The notes beneath the pieces were generated by a model. That model searched no databases, was not told the origin of the DNA, and was given only the letters and a program-made list of their open reading frames with translations. Shown here in pieces: positions 16,687-25,713 of a stretch of DNA of 64,000 nucleotides. How positions within the stretch are numbered: the stretch's first letter is position 1; the number at the start of each line of letters is the position of its first letter. Both the position numbers and the translations under genes were made by a program. Source of the DNA: Alkalidesulfovibrio alkalitolerans DSM 16529 (GTDB taxonomy: Bacteria; Desulfobacterota; Desulfovibrionia; Desulfovibrionales; Desulfovibrionaceae); assembly GCF_000422245.1 (NCBI RefSeq), contig NZ_ATHI01000004.1:1-64000 (forward strand), given 5' to 3'.

Positions 16687-18420
16687 ATGTTCCGCATCCG
16701 CCGCGTCTTCGACGCCAACCTGCCCGCAGACCGCCAGGCCGTGGCCTTTGCCCAGGAAGTCCTGCGCAGCCAGTTCCAGCTTCTCTCGGAAGATGAGGTC
16801 GAGAAGCTGCCGGGGCTGTTGCGAGAGCCCGTGCGCCACGGGTTTCGCACCGTGCTCTTCGTGGCCGAGAGGGCCTCGGAACTGCTTGGTTTCGCCACGG
16901 TGTTGCACTTCACGGACGTGGGCTTTTCCTACCTCGATTTCATGTCCGTGCGGCCCAGGCTTACCGGTGGCGGGGTGGGCGGCGCGCTCTACGAGCAGGT
17001 GCGCGAGGACGCGCGCCAGGACAGCCCGCTCGGCCTCTTTTTCGAGTGCCTGCCCGACGAGGAAACCCTGTGCGCCGATCCCGCGACCCTGCGCCAGAAT
17101 GCCGCCAGGCTGCGCTTCTACGAGCGCTACGGCGCGCGGCCCATCGTGGGCACGGCCTACGAGACGCCCTTGACCCCTGACTCCGACTGCCCGCCCTATC
17201 TCGTCTGGGACGCGCTGGCGCGCGGCCGAAAGCTGCGCCAGGGACCGGCGAGGCAGGTCGCCAGGGCCATCCTGGAGCGCAAATACAAGGGCTCGTGTCC
17301 GCCGAGCTACGTGAATCTGGTCGTGAACTCGTTTCGCGACGATCCCGTCAGGCTCCGGCCGCCGCGCTACGTGACCGCGCACCGCGCGGGTCTGGACGCC
17401 GCGCCCGGCAGCCCCATCCTGACCGTGGTCAACGACCTGCACGACATCCACCACGTGCGCGAGCGCGGCTACGTGGAGGCCCCGGCGCGCGTCTCCTCCA
17501 TCCTCAAGGCCCTGGAGGCGGCCGGGCTCTCGGCCCAGGCCAGGCCCAGGCACTACGGCGAGGCCTACATCCGGGCCGTGCACGAGGGAGGGTTCGTGGA
17601 CTACCTGCGCCGCATGTGCGCCGCGCTGCCGCCGGGAAAGTCGCTCTATCCCTATGTCTTCCCCATCCGCAACGCGGCCCGCCCGCCCAAGGAGATGCCC
17701 GTGCGCGCGGGCTACTATTGCATCGACACTTTCACCCCGCTGAACAAAAACGCCTGGCTGGCCGCGCGCAGGGCCGTGGACTGCGGGCTCACGGCGGCCG
17801 ACGCCGCGCTCTCGGGCCGACGCCTCTCCTACGCGCTGGTGCGGCCGCCGGGGCACCATGCCGAGCGTAGGGCCTTTGGCGGATTTTGCTACCTGAATAC
17901 CGCCGCCGTGGTCGCGGACCACCTCTCGCGCCATGGTCGTGTGGCGCTGTTGGACATCGACTACCATCACGGCAACGGACACCAAGACATCTTCTACCGC
18001 CGCGCCGACGTGCTCACGGTCTCCATCCACGGCCACCCCAACTTCGCCTATCCCTATTTCAGCGGCTTCGCGGACGAGCGCGGCGAGGGCGAGGGGTTGG
18101 GCGCGAACGTGAACCTGCCGCTGGCCGAGAACGTGGACGGCGGGGCCTACGTGGAGGCCTTGAAGAAGGCCATCCGCCGCGTCGATCGCTTCGCCCCGGA
18201 CTATCTGGTCGTGAGCCTGGGCCTGGACCCGGCCAAGGGCGACCCCACAGGCACCTGGAGCCTTTCGGGCCGCGATTTCGCGGTCAACGGGGCCATGCTC
18301 GGGGCGCTCTCGCTGCCCACGGTGGTCGTGCAGGAAGGGGGGTATCGCATCCGCACGCTCGGGGCCAACGCGCGGCACTTCTTTTCCGGGCTGGCCAAGG
18401 GCGCGGGCGAGACGCGCTGA
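16687..18420 (+). CDS. GNAT acetyltransferase fused to class II histone-deacetylase-like hydrolase
   Basis: 577 residues. Residues about 1-200 form a GNAT N-acetyltransferase-like domain: VLFVAERASELLGFATVLHF, then YLDFMSVRPRLTGGGVGGAL resembling the acetyl-CoA binding region, and ARLRFYERYGARP near its end. Residues about 240-577 form an HDAC/acetylpolyamine-amidohydrolase domain with RPPGHHAERRAFGGFCYLN (active-site His pair), DIDYHHGNGHQDIFY (zinc Asp and His), SIHGHPNFAYPYFSG and SLGLDPAKGDPTG. All zinc ligands appear intact. One protein thus joins an acetyl-adding to an acetyl-removing module. The start at MFRIRRVFD has a GGGAG site upstream; a longer frame start is not supported. Probably cytoplasmic; substrate unknown. 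Confidence 0.88.
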   Translation: MFRIRRVFDANLPADRQAVAFAQEVLRSQFQLLSEDEVEKLPGLLREPVRHGFRTVLFVAERASELLGFATVLHFTDVGFSYLDFMSVRPRLTGGGVGGALYEQVREDARQDSPLGLFFECLPDEETLCADPATLRQNAARLRFYERYGARPIVGTAYETPLTPDSDCPPYLVWDALARGRKLRQGPARQVARAILERKYKGSCPPSYVNLVVNSFRDDPVRLRPPRYVTAHRAGLDAAPGSPILTVVNDLHDIHHVRERGYVEAPARVSSILKALEAAGLSAQARPRHYGEAYIRAVHEGGFVDYLRRMCAALPPGKSLYPYVFPIRNAARPPKEMPVRAGYYCIDTFTPLNKNAWLAARRAVDCGLTAADAALSGRRLSYALVRPPGHHAERRAFGGFCYLNTAAVVADHLSRHGRVALLDIDYHHGNGHQDIFYRRADVLTVSIHGHPNFAYPYFSGFADERGEGEGLGANVNLPLAENVDGGAYVEALKKAIRRVDRFAPDYLVVSLGLDPAKGDPTGTWSLSGRDFAVNGAMLGALSLPTVVVQEGGYRIRTLGANARHFFSGLAKGAGETR

Positions 18421-18592
18421 GGGCCGCGTCTTGCCTTGGGTGGGCGAAGCAGGTAGGACATGCCTCCTGCGCATGTTCCCGAGCGCAGGACTTTGCGCCG
18501 TGCGTTCCCGCAGCATTACCGCCACGGCCCCAGACAAAAAGATATCGGATATTTTTCGTTTCAGGCAATAATTCCCCGAAGGAGCGATTTTC

Positions 18593-19852
18593 GTGAACGT
18601 CTTCGACGAACTTTCCTGGCGCGGCCTCGTCCATCAGGTCTCCGACGCGGACAAGGTCCGCGAGTATTTCGCCACCCCCGGCCGTGTGGCCTATTGCGGT
18701 TTCGATCCTTCCGCGCCGAGCCTGCACGTGGGCAACATGGTGCCGCTCATCTCGCTTTTGCGCCTCAAGCGCGCCGGGCACAGGCCCATCTTCCTCGCGG
18801 GCGGCGGCACGGGCCTCATCGGCGACCCCAGCGGCAAGGAAGTGGAGCGCACGCTCCAGGACAAGTCGCGCATCGACGCCTCGCTGGAGAAGATCAAGGG
18901 GCAGGTGGCCAAGGTCTTCGGCGGCGAGGTCTGGGTGGAGAACAACGCGGACTGGCTTTTGAAGCTCACGGCCATCGAGCTTTTGCGCGACGTGGGCAAG
19001 CATTTCACGGTCAACTGGATGATGGCCAAGGACGCGGTCAAGTCGCGTCTGGCGCGCGAGGATGTGGGCATCTCGTACACCGAGTTCAGCTACATGATCC
19101 TGCAATCCTACGACTACTACCATCTCTTCGAGAAGTACGGCTGCATGCTCCAGTTCGGCGGCTCGGACCAGTGGGGCAACATCACCGCGGGCGCGGAGCT
19201 GATTCGCAGGAAGACGGGCAAGGAGGCCTACGCCCTGACCTTCCCGCTCATCACAACGGCCGACGGCAAGAAGTTCGGCAAGTCCGAGAAGGGGGCCATC
19301 TACATGGACCCCGAGATGACGCCGCCCACGGACTTCCACAACTTCTGGATGCTGACCGACGACCGCGACGTGATCCGCTTCATGAAGTTCTTCACCTTCC
19401 TGACCAGGGAGGAGATCGAGGACTACGAGAAGGAAGTCGCGGCGCGACCCGAAAAGCGCGAGGCGCAAAAGCGGCTGGCCGCCGAGATGACCCGCATGGT
19501 CCACGGCCCCGAAGTGCTGGCGGACATCGAGCGCGCCCATGCGGCCCGCTTCGGCGGCGACGCAGTGGACGCGGGCGCTCTCTATGCGGCCGTGCGCGAC
19601 AGCGCGCCGTCCGTGACCTACGCCGACGCGGCCGCGCTGCCCGACGTGCCGCAGATGCTCGTGGATCTCGATTTTGCGCCCTCCAAGGGCAAGGCCAAGG
19701 AATTCCTCAAGCAGGGCGCGGTGCGCATCAACAACCAGGTCTTCGCGGAGCAGGTCTTTACTCCCGGCCCGGACGACCTGTTCGATGGCTCGGCCTTCCT
19801 GCTCGCCATGGGCAAGAAGAAACTCGGCCTGGTGCGCCTGGGCGTCGCATAG
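18593..19852 (+). CDS. tyrS: Tyrosyl-tRNA synthetase
   Basis: Class I aminoacyl-tRNA synthetase that charges tRNA-Tyr; 419 residues. The HIGH-type motif is PSLHVGNMVPL (about residues 41-51), the KMSKS-type motif is KKFGKSEKG (about 225-233), and the tyrosine/ATP pocket segment QFGGSDQWGNITAG is intact. A C-terminal S4 RNA-binding domain is visible (KGKAKEFLKQGAVRINNQV). Translation starts at GTG with a GAAGGAG site. The preceding 172 bp hold no gene; an AT-rich imperfect palindrome (about 18535-18557) may belong to its promoter. Confidence 0.96.
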   Translation: MNVFDELSWRGLVHQVSDADKVREYFATPGRVAYCGFDPSAPSLHVGNMVPLISLLRLKRAGHRPIFLAGGGTGLIGDPSGKEVERTLQDKSRIDASLEKIKGQVAKVFGGEVWVENNADWLLKLTAIELLRDVGKHFTVNWMMAKDAVKSRLAREDVGISYTEFSYMILQSYDYYHLFEKYGCMLQFGGSDQWGNITAGAELIRRKTGKEAYALTFPLITTADGKKFGKSEKGAIYMDPEMTPPTDFHNFWMLTDDRDVIRFMKFFTFLTREEIEDYEKEVAARPEKREAQKRLAAEMTRMVHGPEVLADIERAHAARFGGDAVDAGALYAAVRDSAPSVTYADAAALPDVPQMLVDLDFAPSKGKAKEFLKQGAVRINNQVFAEQVFTPGPDDLFDGSAFLLAMGKKKLGLVRLGVA

Positions 19853-19860
19853 GAGACCAC

Positions 19861-20310
19861 GTGGCCGCGCAGCTCGTTTTGATACTCCTGGCCGTGGCCG
19901 CAGGTATGACCGCGCCGGTGCAAGCGGGCATCAACGTCCACCTGCGCTCCTACCTGCACAGCGCCTACGCCGCCTCGTTCACGTCCTTCGTGATCGGCAC
20001 CCTGGCCTTGGCGGGCCTGCTTTTGTTGCGGCGCGAAACCGTGCCCTTCGGTGCTGCCTTCGCCCAGGCTCCATGGTGGGTCTGGAGCGGCGGCTTCATC
20101 GGGGCCTTCTTCGTCACCGTGTCCATCGTGGTCGCCCCGCGCCTGGGCGCGGCCACCATGATGGCCCTTTTCGTCACCGGCCAGATGATCGCCGGGCTGG
20201 TGCTGGACCACTACGGTCTGATAGGCTTCCAGCAGAACTCGGCCACGCCGCTGCGTATCCTGGGGGCTGCGCTGCTCATCGTGGGCGTGATTCTGATAAG
20301 GGGCTTTTAG
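19861..20310 (+). CDS. DMT-type small membrane protein (DUF606/YdcZ-like)
   Basis: 149-residue integral membrane protein with four to five hydrophobic helices. The pattern (GMTAPVQAGINVHLRSYLHSAY, SGGFIGAFFVTVSIVVAPRLGAATMMALFVTGQM, ILGAALLIVGVILIRGF) matches the half-size DMT-superfamily transporters of the DUF606 type, which are thought to act as dimers. Substrate unknown. The start is GTG, 8 bases after tyrS with a taggaga site, so it is probably cotranscribed with tyrS and followed by the prenyltransferase gene. Confidence 0.8.
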   Translation: MAAQLVLILLAVAAGMTAPVQAGINVHLRSYLHSAYAASFTSFVIGTLALAGLLLLRRETVPFGAAFAQAPWWVWSGGFIGAFFVTVSIVVAPRLGAATMMALFVTGQMIAGLVLDHYGLIGFQQNSATPLRILGAALLIVGVILIRGF

Positions 20311-20338
20311 CGACTTCCCGTTTTTTCGGAGGTTTTCC

Positions 20339-21190
20339 GTGCCGAACCAGTTGGCCGTTTTCGCTCGCATGATCAAGATCGAGCACTCGGTTTTCGCCCT
20401 GCCCTTCGCCTACACCGGCATGTTCTGGGCCGCCGACGGGTGGCCCGGAGCGAAGGCGTTTCTCCTTGTCACCGTGGCCATGGTCGCGGTGCGTTCCTTC
20501 GCCATGGCCTTCAACAGGCTGGCCGATCTGGACATCGACCGCAGAAATCCCCGCACGCAAAACCGCCCCCTGGTCACGGGCGAGATGAGCGTGCGCGCGG
20601 CCTGGATCTATACGGCCGTGGCGGCGCTCGTTTTCGTGCTCGCCTGCTGGGGCATGAACCCGCTCGTGCTCAAGCTTTCGCCCGTGGCCCTGGCCGTAGC
20701 CGCATTCTACAGCCTGACCAAACGGTTCACCTGGCTGTGCCATTTCGTGCTCGGGGCCACGCTCGGCTTCGCGCCGCTGGGCGGCTGGCTGGCCGTGGTG
20801 CCGGAATTCACGCCCGCAGCCGTGCTTTTGGCGCTTGGCGTGACCTTTTGGGTGGCAGGCTTCGACATTCTCTACGCCTGCCAGGACGAGGAGTTCGACC
20901 GCGAGCAGGGGCTTCGTTCCATCCCGGCCGATTTCGGCGTGCCCACGGCGCTCACCCTGTCGAGCTTCTGCCACGTAAACACGGCCGTCTTCTTCCTGGT
21001 GGCGGGCTGGGCGGCCCAGGCCGGAGCGATCTACTTCGGGGCCATGGCGCTCATAGGCCTTACGCTCGTTTTGGAACACAAGCTCATCAAGCCGGACGAC
21101 CTCTCCAAGGTCAATCTGGCCTTCTTCACGCTCAACGGCGGCATCGCCGTGGCGGTGTTTGGGGCTGTGCTACTGGACTTGTGGTTTTAG
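20339..21190 (+). CDS. UbiA-family prenyltransferase, probable menaquinone pathway enzyme
   Basis: 283-residue membrane prenyltransferase. The two Asp-rich prenyl-diphosphate/Mg2+ motifs are NRLADLDIDRRNPRT (about residues 60-74) and YACQDEEFDREQGLRS (about 179-194). In organisms with the futalosine pathway, enzymes of this clade (MqnP) prenylate 1,4-dihydroxy-6-naphthoate; futalosine hydrolase and polyprenyl synthase at 41-43 kb support that reading. 4-hydroxybenzoate polyprenyltransferase is the usual automatic name. The start is GTG with a CGGAGG site. The stop TAG shares its G with the start of a dispersed palindrome. Confidence 0.88.
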   Translation: MPNQLAVFARMIKIEHSVFALPFAYTGMFWAADGWPGAKAFLLVTVAMVAVRSFAMAFNRLADLDIDRRNPRTQNRPLVTGEMSVRAAWIYTAVAALVFVLACWGMNPLVLKLSPVALAVAAFYSLTKRFTWLCHFVLGATLGFAPLGGWLAVVPEFTPAAVLLALGVTFWVAGFDILYACQDEEFDREQGLRSIPADFGVPTALTLSSFCHVNTAVFFLVAGWAAQAGAIYFGAMALIGLTLVLEHKLIKPDDLSKVNLAFFTLNGGIAVAVFGAVLLDLWF

Positions 21191-21314
21191 CAGACTGCCC
21201 CAAAAGCACCATCTGCGGCGTTGCAGCGGAAAATCCAGTCCCTCGCGTATTTTGATACGCGTCGGGCCTGGGTTTCCCTTGCGCCTTGCATCTGTCACTT
21301 TCTGAGCAGTCTGC
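21190..21314 (+). repeat. Dispersed long palindrome, copy 3 (abuts prenyltransferase stop)
   Basis: Full-length copy, 125 bp, head GCAGACTG to tail CAGTCTGC, with inner arms meeting at ...CTCGCGTAT-tttg-ATACGCGTCGG. The first G is the last base of the TAG stop codon. Confidence 0.85.
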
Positions 21315-21421
21315 GGACCGATGTTTTTCAACATCCGCAGAGGGGCAGTGTTGCGCGCGTGACGGCGAGGGTTTGAACTTTTCGGGGCAACGCGGCAGAG
21401 GACGTTTTTTCACCGGCCTGC
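21315..21421 (-). repeat. Dispersed long palindrome, copy 4 (degenerate tail arm)
   Basis: Lies tail to tail with copy 3. The head arm (minus strand: GCAGGCCGGTGAAAAAACG, then CTGCCGCGTTGCCCC and GTTCAAACCCTCGCCG) is well kept and starts on the stop codon of the minus-strand membrane protein gene. The tail arm is decayed. The two convergent genes therefore each carry their own copy. Confidence 0.7.
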
Positions 21422-22239
21422 TAAGCGGTTGCGGTGCGGCGCATGACGATGTTGGCCGCGACCCAGCTAAGCCACCAGCGCAGGACCACGGGAACGAGGG
21501 CCAGCAGCAGGAGGAGCGGCAGCCCCTCGGCGTAGATCCAGGCCTCGATTCCCTGGCTGCGCAGGTGGTCTTCGAGCAGGATCGGCGGGGCCGCCAGCAG
21601 AAAAGATCCGCCAAGCAGGCGCGCGGCAGCGGTCCACAGGCTTCCTTCGAAGGTGAAGGAGACGCCCTGGCCGGACATGGCGGCCGGAAGCCAGCGCAAA
21701 AAAGGCAGGAAGGCCAACGGCAGCAGGAACGGCACAGCCGAGGCCGCCATGAGCAGGGCCGTGCGCACGTAGATTTCTCCGAAGGGCCGCGCGAAGAAGA
21801 AGACGCGGTGGCCGTCCAGGGCCAGATTGGCCGCGTAGAGCTTGAGCACCCGCTCCACGAGTGGAGTGGCGAACACGGCCGCGACGAACGCGATGGCCGT
21901 GTGCCCGGCGAGCCAGCCAAGCCCGTTTCCGCCCGTCAGAATCGCCGGGAGCCAGGCCAGGCCGGAGATGAGGATGCACTCCCACCAGCCCAGCCAGTCC
22001 GTGGTGGCCACGCTTAAGCGCGAGCCGCCCGGCAGGCGCAGGCAGCGCAGGAGCCAGTTTGTCAGGACATGCAGCCCCACGGCCGCGGTGATGACGAAAT
22101 TCCAGGCGATCTTGCCCGCGAGGGGCCAGCCCAGAGCGTCGAGATAGCCGCTGGAAAACGACAGGCGGCCGCTCGATGCCGTCTGGGAGTCGGCCAGGGC
22201 GAAATGCGTCCTGGCGGCGCGGGATGTGACGTCGTCCAT
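21421..22239 (-). CDS. Polytopic membrane protein, function unknown
   Basis: 272 residues with about six hydrophobic stretches (for example ITAAVGLHVLTNWLLRC, AGHTAIAFVAAVFATPL, LLMAASAVPFLLPLAFLPFL, LLLLLALVPVVLRWWLSW). The segment YAANLALDGHRVFFFARPFG and the FTFEGSLWTAAARLLGG region are distantly reminiscent of DUF898/YjgN-type proteins, but I cannot assign it. It is minus-strand, downstream of the deacetylase/hydantoinase genes but separated from them by 386 bp that contain a palindrome, so it probably has its own promoter. Confidence 0.75.
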   Translation of the reverse strand: MDDVTSRAARTHFALADSQTASSGRLSFSSGYLDALGWPLAGKIAWNFVITAAVGLHVLTNWLLRCLRLPGGSRLSVATTDWLGWWECILISGLAWLPAILTGGNGLGWLAGHTAIAFVAAVFATPLVERVLKLYAANLALDGHRVFFFARPFGEIYVRTALLMAASAVPFLLPLAFLPFLRWLPAAMSGQGVSFTFEGSLWTAAARLLGGSFLLAAPPILLEDHLRSQGIEAWIYAEGLPLLLLLALVPVVLRWWLSWVAANIVMRRTATA

Positions 22240-22443
22240 AGTTCCCTCCCCCAGGAACCCATGGCAGGCCGCCCTAAAAGCGCTGTCCGTCCGACGCCGC
22301 GTTCGCGCGGCGTCACAACGGGCTTCGCTATGCCCGGATACCCTATCCGGGTTTGGGGTCGCTGTCTTCGGCTTGTCTGTCTATAGCATGGGGGAGGAAG
22401 AGACAAGCTCGCCGCGTCAGGGCCGGGGCGGGCGGCTTCTCGA
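22240..22443. other. Intergenic region upstream of the membrane protein gene
   Basis: Contains two small GC-rich hairpins, gacgccgcg-ttcg-cgcggcgtc (about 22289-22309) and cccggata-ccc-tatccggg (about 22334-22352), and no reading frame I can support. Probably the leader or promoter region of the gene starting at 22239. Confidence 0.4.
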
Positions 22444-22558
22444 GCCAGCCCGTCGAAAAAACTCCATCTGCTGCGGTATTGCGAAAAGTTCAAATATTGC
22501 TCGCGTCGGCCTTGAACTTTTCTCGCGCCTTGCATCTGGAACTTTTTGTACGGTCTGC
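22444..22558 (+). repeat. Dispersed long palindrome, copy 5
   Basis: Full-length copy with CATCTGCTGCG..TTGC head and CGCGCCTTGCATCTG tail. It lies 67 bp beyond the stop of the minus-strand deacetylase gene and in antisense orientation to it, so it is an exception to the stop-abutting pattern. Confidence 0.8.
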
Positions 22559-22625
22559 GAAATCGAGCTGGTCAGCCGTCTTGGCCTTTTCGGCCCGCCG
22601 GGCCGAAGGGCTGCTTGGTCCGCGC

Positions 22626-23942
22626 TCAGAAGCCGACGCGCTGGTAGTCCTTGTCCGCGCGGTTGATGAGCTGCACGTAGCGGAAGCCGCCCTTGAGCTG
22701 CGCTTCCTCGAAGGCCCGGTAGCCTTCGGCGCGGCAGACCGGGCAGGCGCCGAGCGGAATCTCCACGCCAAGCGAGAGCGGCACCCGGCCCGAGCGCGTC
22801 TCGATCTTCAGCGTTCCCCGGCATTTCGCGCAGTCGTACAGCATCTCGCGCTGCGACTCGTGGATGCCGTCGGTGTCGTAGAAGATCTCCTTCATGCGCA
22901 CGTGCCAGTTGCCCACCAGGGTTTCGCGGCCTTCCTTGGGCGGATTGAAATAGAGCTTGGGCAACTCCTCGCACAGGGCCTCGATGTAGCGGCCGACCTG
23001 CCTGGACTGCCGCCAGCGTTCGGGGTCGAAGTCCGGCTCCACGACATGGGAGTAGTCCAGGCCCGCCATGGCCAGCACGATGCCCAGGTTCACATAGGGC
23101 AGCGCGCCCTGGATGGCGTAGCCTCCCTCCAGCACCGCGATGTCGGGCGAGAGTTTCTCGTTCATCAGGGCGTAGCCCCTGGCCGAGAAGTTCATGTTCG
23201 TGATGGGGTCTGTGAAGTGGTTGTCCTGGCCCGCCGAGTTGACGATCAGGTCGGGCTTGAAGTCGTCGAGCAGCGGAAGCACCAGCGAGTCAATGACGTG
23301 CAGGAATCCCTCGTCCGAGGTCTGCGGCGGCAGGGGGATGTTGATGGTTCTGCCGCGCGCGCTCGGTCCGCCGCATTCGCTGGGAAAGCCCGAGCCCGGA
23401 TACAGGGTGCGGCCGTCCTGGTGCAGGCTGATGAACAGAGTGTCCGGATCGTGCCAGTAGATGTCCTGGGTGCCGTCGCCGTGGTGGCAGTCCGTGTCCA
23501 CGATGGCCACGCGCTTGTGCCCGTAGGTCTCGCGAATCCACTCGACCATCACGGCTTCGGTGTTGATCGTGCAAAAGCCCCGGGTGCCGTGCACGCTCTT
23601 CATGGCGTGGTGTCCCGGCGGCCTGACCAGGGCGAAGGACTTGTCCGCCGCGCCTTCCATGACCAGCCGCGCGGCCGTGATGGCCCCGCCTGCGGCCGCG
23701 AGGTGCGATCTGGTGCACACGGACTCGACCTCGGGGAAGCAGAAATGGACGCGCTCCACGTCGTCGCGGCTGGCTATCTCGGGCTTGTGCTCGCTTATGC
23801 CCTCGATGTCGAAGACGCCTTCCTCCACGAGCTGGTCGTGGGTGTAGAGCAGCCGCTCCTCGCGCTCGGGGTGCGTGGGGCCGAGCGACCAGTCGTAGGC
23901 CGGGAAGAAGACGATGCCCAGGCGGTTCGCGGCCTTCAGCAT
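22626..23942 (-). CDS. HDAC-like amidohydrolase with C-terminal zinc ribbon
   Basis: 438-residue histone-deacetylase/acetoin-utilisation family hydrolase. The zinc site and catalytic residues are in RPPGHHAMKSVHGTRGFC, DTDCHHGDGTQDIYWHD, SLHQDGRTLYPGSGF and NSAGQDNHFTDP; the last corresponds to the zinc Asp loop. The C-terminal 70 residues add two CxxC pairs (YDCAKCRG and GACPVCRAEGY), a zinc ribbon not usual in this family. The ATG lies inside the end of the hydantoinase-like gene (7-base overlap), so the two are coupled. Substrate unknown; deacylation of a small amide or polyamine is the family expectation. Confidence 0.87.
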   Translation of the reverse strand: MLKAANRLGIVFFPAYDWSLGPTHPEREERLLYTHDQLVEEGVFDIEGISEHKPEIASRDDVERVHFCFPEVESVCTRSHLAAAGGAITAARLVMEGAADKSFALVRPPGHHAMKSVHGTRGFCTINTEAVMVEWIRETYGHKRVAIVDTDCHHGDGTQDIYWHDPDTLFISLHQDGRTLYPGSGFPSECGGPSARGRTINIPLPPQTSDEGFLHVIDSLVLPLLDDFKPDLIVNSAGQDNHFTDPITNMNFSARGYALMNEKLSPDIAVLEGGYAIQGALPYVNLGIVLAMAGLDYSHVVEPDFDPERWRQSRQVGRYIEALCEELPKLYFNPPKEGRETLVGNWHVRMKEIFYDTDGIHESQREMLYDCAKCRGTLKIETRSGRVPLSLGVEIPLGACPVCRAEGYRAFEEAQLKGGFRYVQLINRADKDYQRVGF

Positions 23943-25615
23943 AAGCGTCCCAGGAGCGCCTTGTAGCGGTGCAGGATGCCGGGCCTGATCTGGCAGGCCA
24001 CGCGGATGTTGCGTCCGGCCGGGTAGCCGTCCACGACCATGTTGAAGCTCTCGGCCTGGGTCGTCTCCAGGTTCTCCTCGCGCACGGGGATGCCCTCCTG
24101 GCGCAGCGAGCCGAGCAGGGCGCGCCGCGCGTCGCGCTCGGCGTCGGCCAGGGAGTAGCCCGCCTCGATCACGCGCGAGACGTCCAGGGAAGGCACGTAC
24201 ATGCGTCGCTTCTCGGTGTCGGCGAAAAGCTCGACCGATGTGGTGGTGCGCGTCAGGGCTGCGCCCACGGCGTTGGCCACGTCGAAATTCTTGGGCACGC
24301 TCACGGACAGTCCGAAGGCCTTGAAGAGGCGCAGCTTCATGACCTGGGCCGGGCCGCCCATGAGATAGACCTTCTTGGGCACAACGCGGCGGCCGTCGAT
24401 GAGCTCGTGCAGGGTGTACACGGGCCGCTCGTTGATGCGCCGCACCAGGTCGCGGCAGGCCTCGTGGATGGCCTTGACCGCCGCCTCCACAGCCTTTGCC
24501 GCCAGCCAGTCCGGTTGCACGGAATGCGCGGCCGCGAGGCGCTCGATGCCGGCGCGCGAGGCGGCGACGTCGCCGAGCGTGGCCTCGCCCAGGTGGTTGA
24601 AGGCGTCCATGAGCCCGGGATGCGCGCCGCCCGCGCACAGACAGGGTCCTTTGCGGCGAGGCCCCACGAAGACCTGTTCGCCGAGCATGGAAATGGCCGA
24701 GTCGCCGCCCACGCCGATGCTCGTGGTCAACAGGCCGCGCACGAGCGTTGGATACGAACCGATGGTGATGCCTTCCTTCTCCATGAGCGGCGCGCCGCCG
24801 ATGAACAGGGCGATGTCCGTGGTCGTGCCGCCGATGTCGAGGATGAGCGAGTCCAGGGCGATGTCGCACATGGAGACGATGCCCATGACGCTGGCCGCCG
24901 GGCCCGAGAGGATGGACTCCACGGGCAGGCTTTTGGCCCGCGAAAGGGGCATGGTGCCGCCATCGGCCTTGAGGATGTTGACCTTGGCTCGGATGCCGCG
25001 CTCGCGCAGGCCCTGTTCCACGGCGAAGGCGAACTCGTTGAAGCGTCGCCAGACCGCCGAGTTGAAGTAGGCCGTGGCCAGGCGGCGGGGGAATCCCAGG
25101 CGTCCGGTGACGGCGTGGCCGCGCGTGACGACGTCGGCGCGCTGGCCGATGATCTCGGCCAGGGCGTCCTCCACGGCGGGGTTGCGCGGGGAGAATTTGG
25201 ACACGGCCGCGAAGGCGCGCACGCCGTCGGCCTCGCAGGCGTCGGCCGCGGCCCTGGCCGCCGAGCGGTCGAAGTCGCGGGTCACGGAGCCGCGATGGTC
25301 CGTGGCCCCGCCAAAGACGTGGAAATGGCGGCAGAGTTGGAAGGTATGGGGATCGATACCGGGCCCGCCGACCACGAACATCCCCACCTCCTCGGTCATG
25401 CCCTCCACGATGGCGTTGGTGGTCAGGGTGGTGGAGAGGTTGACGCGTTCGATGTCGAAGGGGTCTCCTTCGGCCGCGACCCAGTCGAGCACGCCGCGTA
25501 CGGAGGCCAGGAGGTCGAGGTGGTCCGTGGGGGTCTTGAATGTCCCCCGGATGCCACCGTCGTCTATGAGCACGGCGTCCGTATGGGTTCCGCCGACGTC
25601 GATGCCGAGCAGCAT
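23936..25615 (-). CDS. Hydantoinase/oxoprolinase-family ATPase
   Basis: 559-residue protein of the HyuA type, an actin-like ATPase fold that opens cyclic amides with ATP. It opens with MLLGIDVGGTHTDAVLIDDG (phosphate 1 motif) and carries LSTTLTTNAIVEG, SGPAASVMGIV, SLILDIGGTTTDIALFIGG and GVGGDSAISM, all characteristic. It is shorter than 5-oxoprolinase and lacks a HyuB partner here. It overlaps the deacetylase gene at its end, and a radical SAM gene lies 98 bp upstream; the three may form one pathway, which I cannot name. Confidence 0.88.
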   Translation of the reverse strand: MLLGIDVGGTHTDAVLIDDGGIRGTFKTPTDHLDLLASVRGVLDWVAAEGDPFDIERVNLSTTLTTNAIVEGMTEEVGMFVVGGPGIDPHTFQLCRHFHVFGGATDHRGSVTRDFDRSAARAAADACEADGVRAFAAVSKFSPRNPAVEDALAEIIGQRADVVTRGHAVTGRLGFPRRLATAYFNSAVWRRFNEFAFAVEQGLRERGIRAKVNILKADGGTMPLSRAKSLPVESILSGPAASVMGIVSMCDIALDSLILDIGGTTTDIALFIGGAPLMEKEGITIGSYPTLVRGLLTTSIGVGGDSAISMLGEQVFVGPRRKGPCLCAGGAHPGLMDAFNHLGEATLGDVAASRAGIERLAAAHSVQPDWLAAKAVEAAVKAIHEACRDLVRRINERPVYTLHELIDGRRVVPKKVYLMGGPAQVMKLRLFKAFGLSVSVPKNFDVANAVGAALTRTTTSVELFADTEKRRMYVPSLDVSRVIEAGYSLADAERDARRALLGSLRQEGIPVREENLETTQAESFNMVVDGYPAGRNIRVACQIRPGILHRYKALLGRLC

Positions 25616-25713
25616 GGGGTCACGCTAGCACGCGCGGGCCAAATCCGTCCACGAGGGGACGGCCGTATATCGGCGGATGGCGTCTGTGCCTCGGCGAACG
25701 GCGTGCGCCGTCT

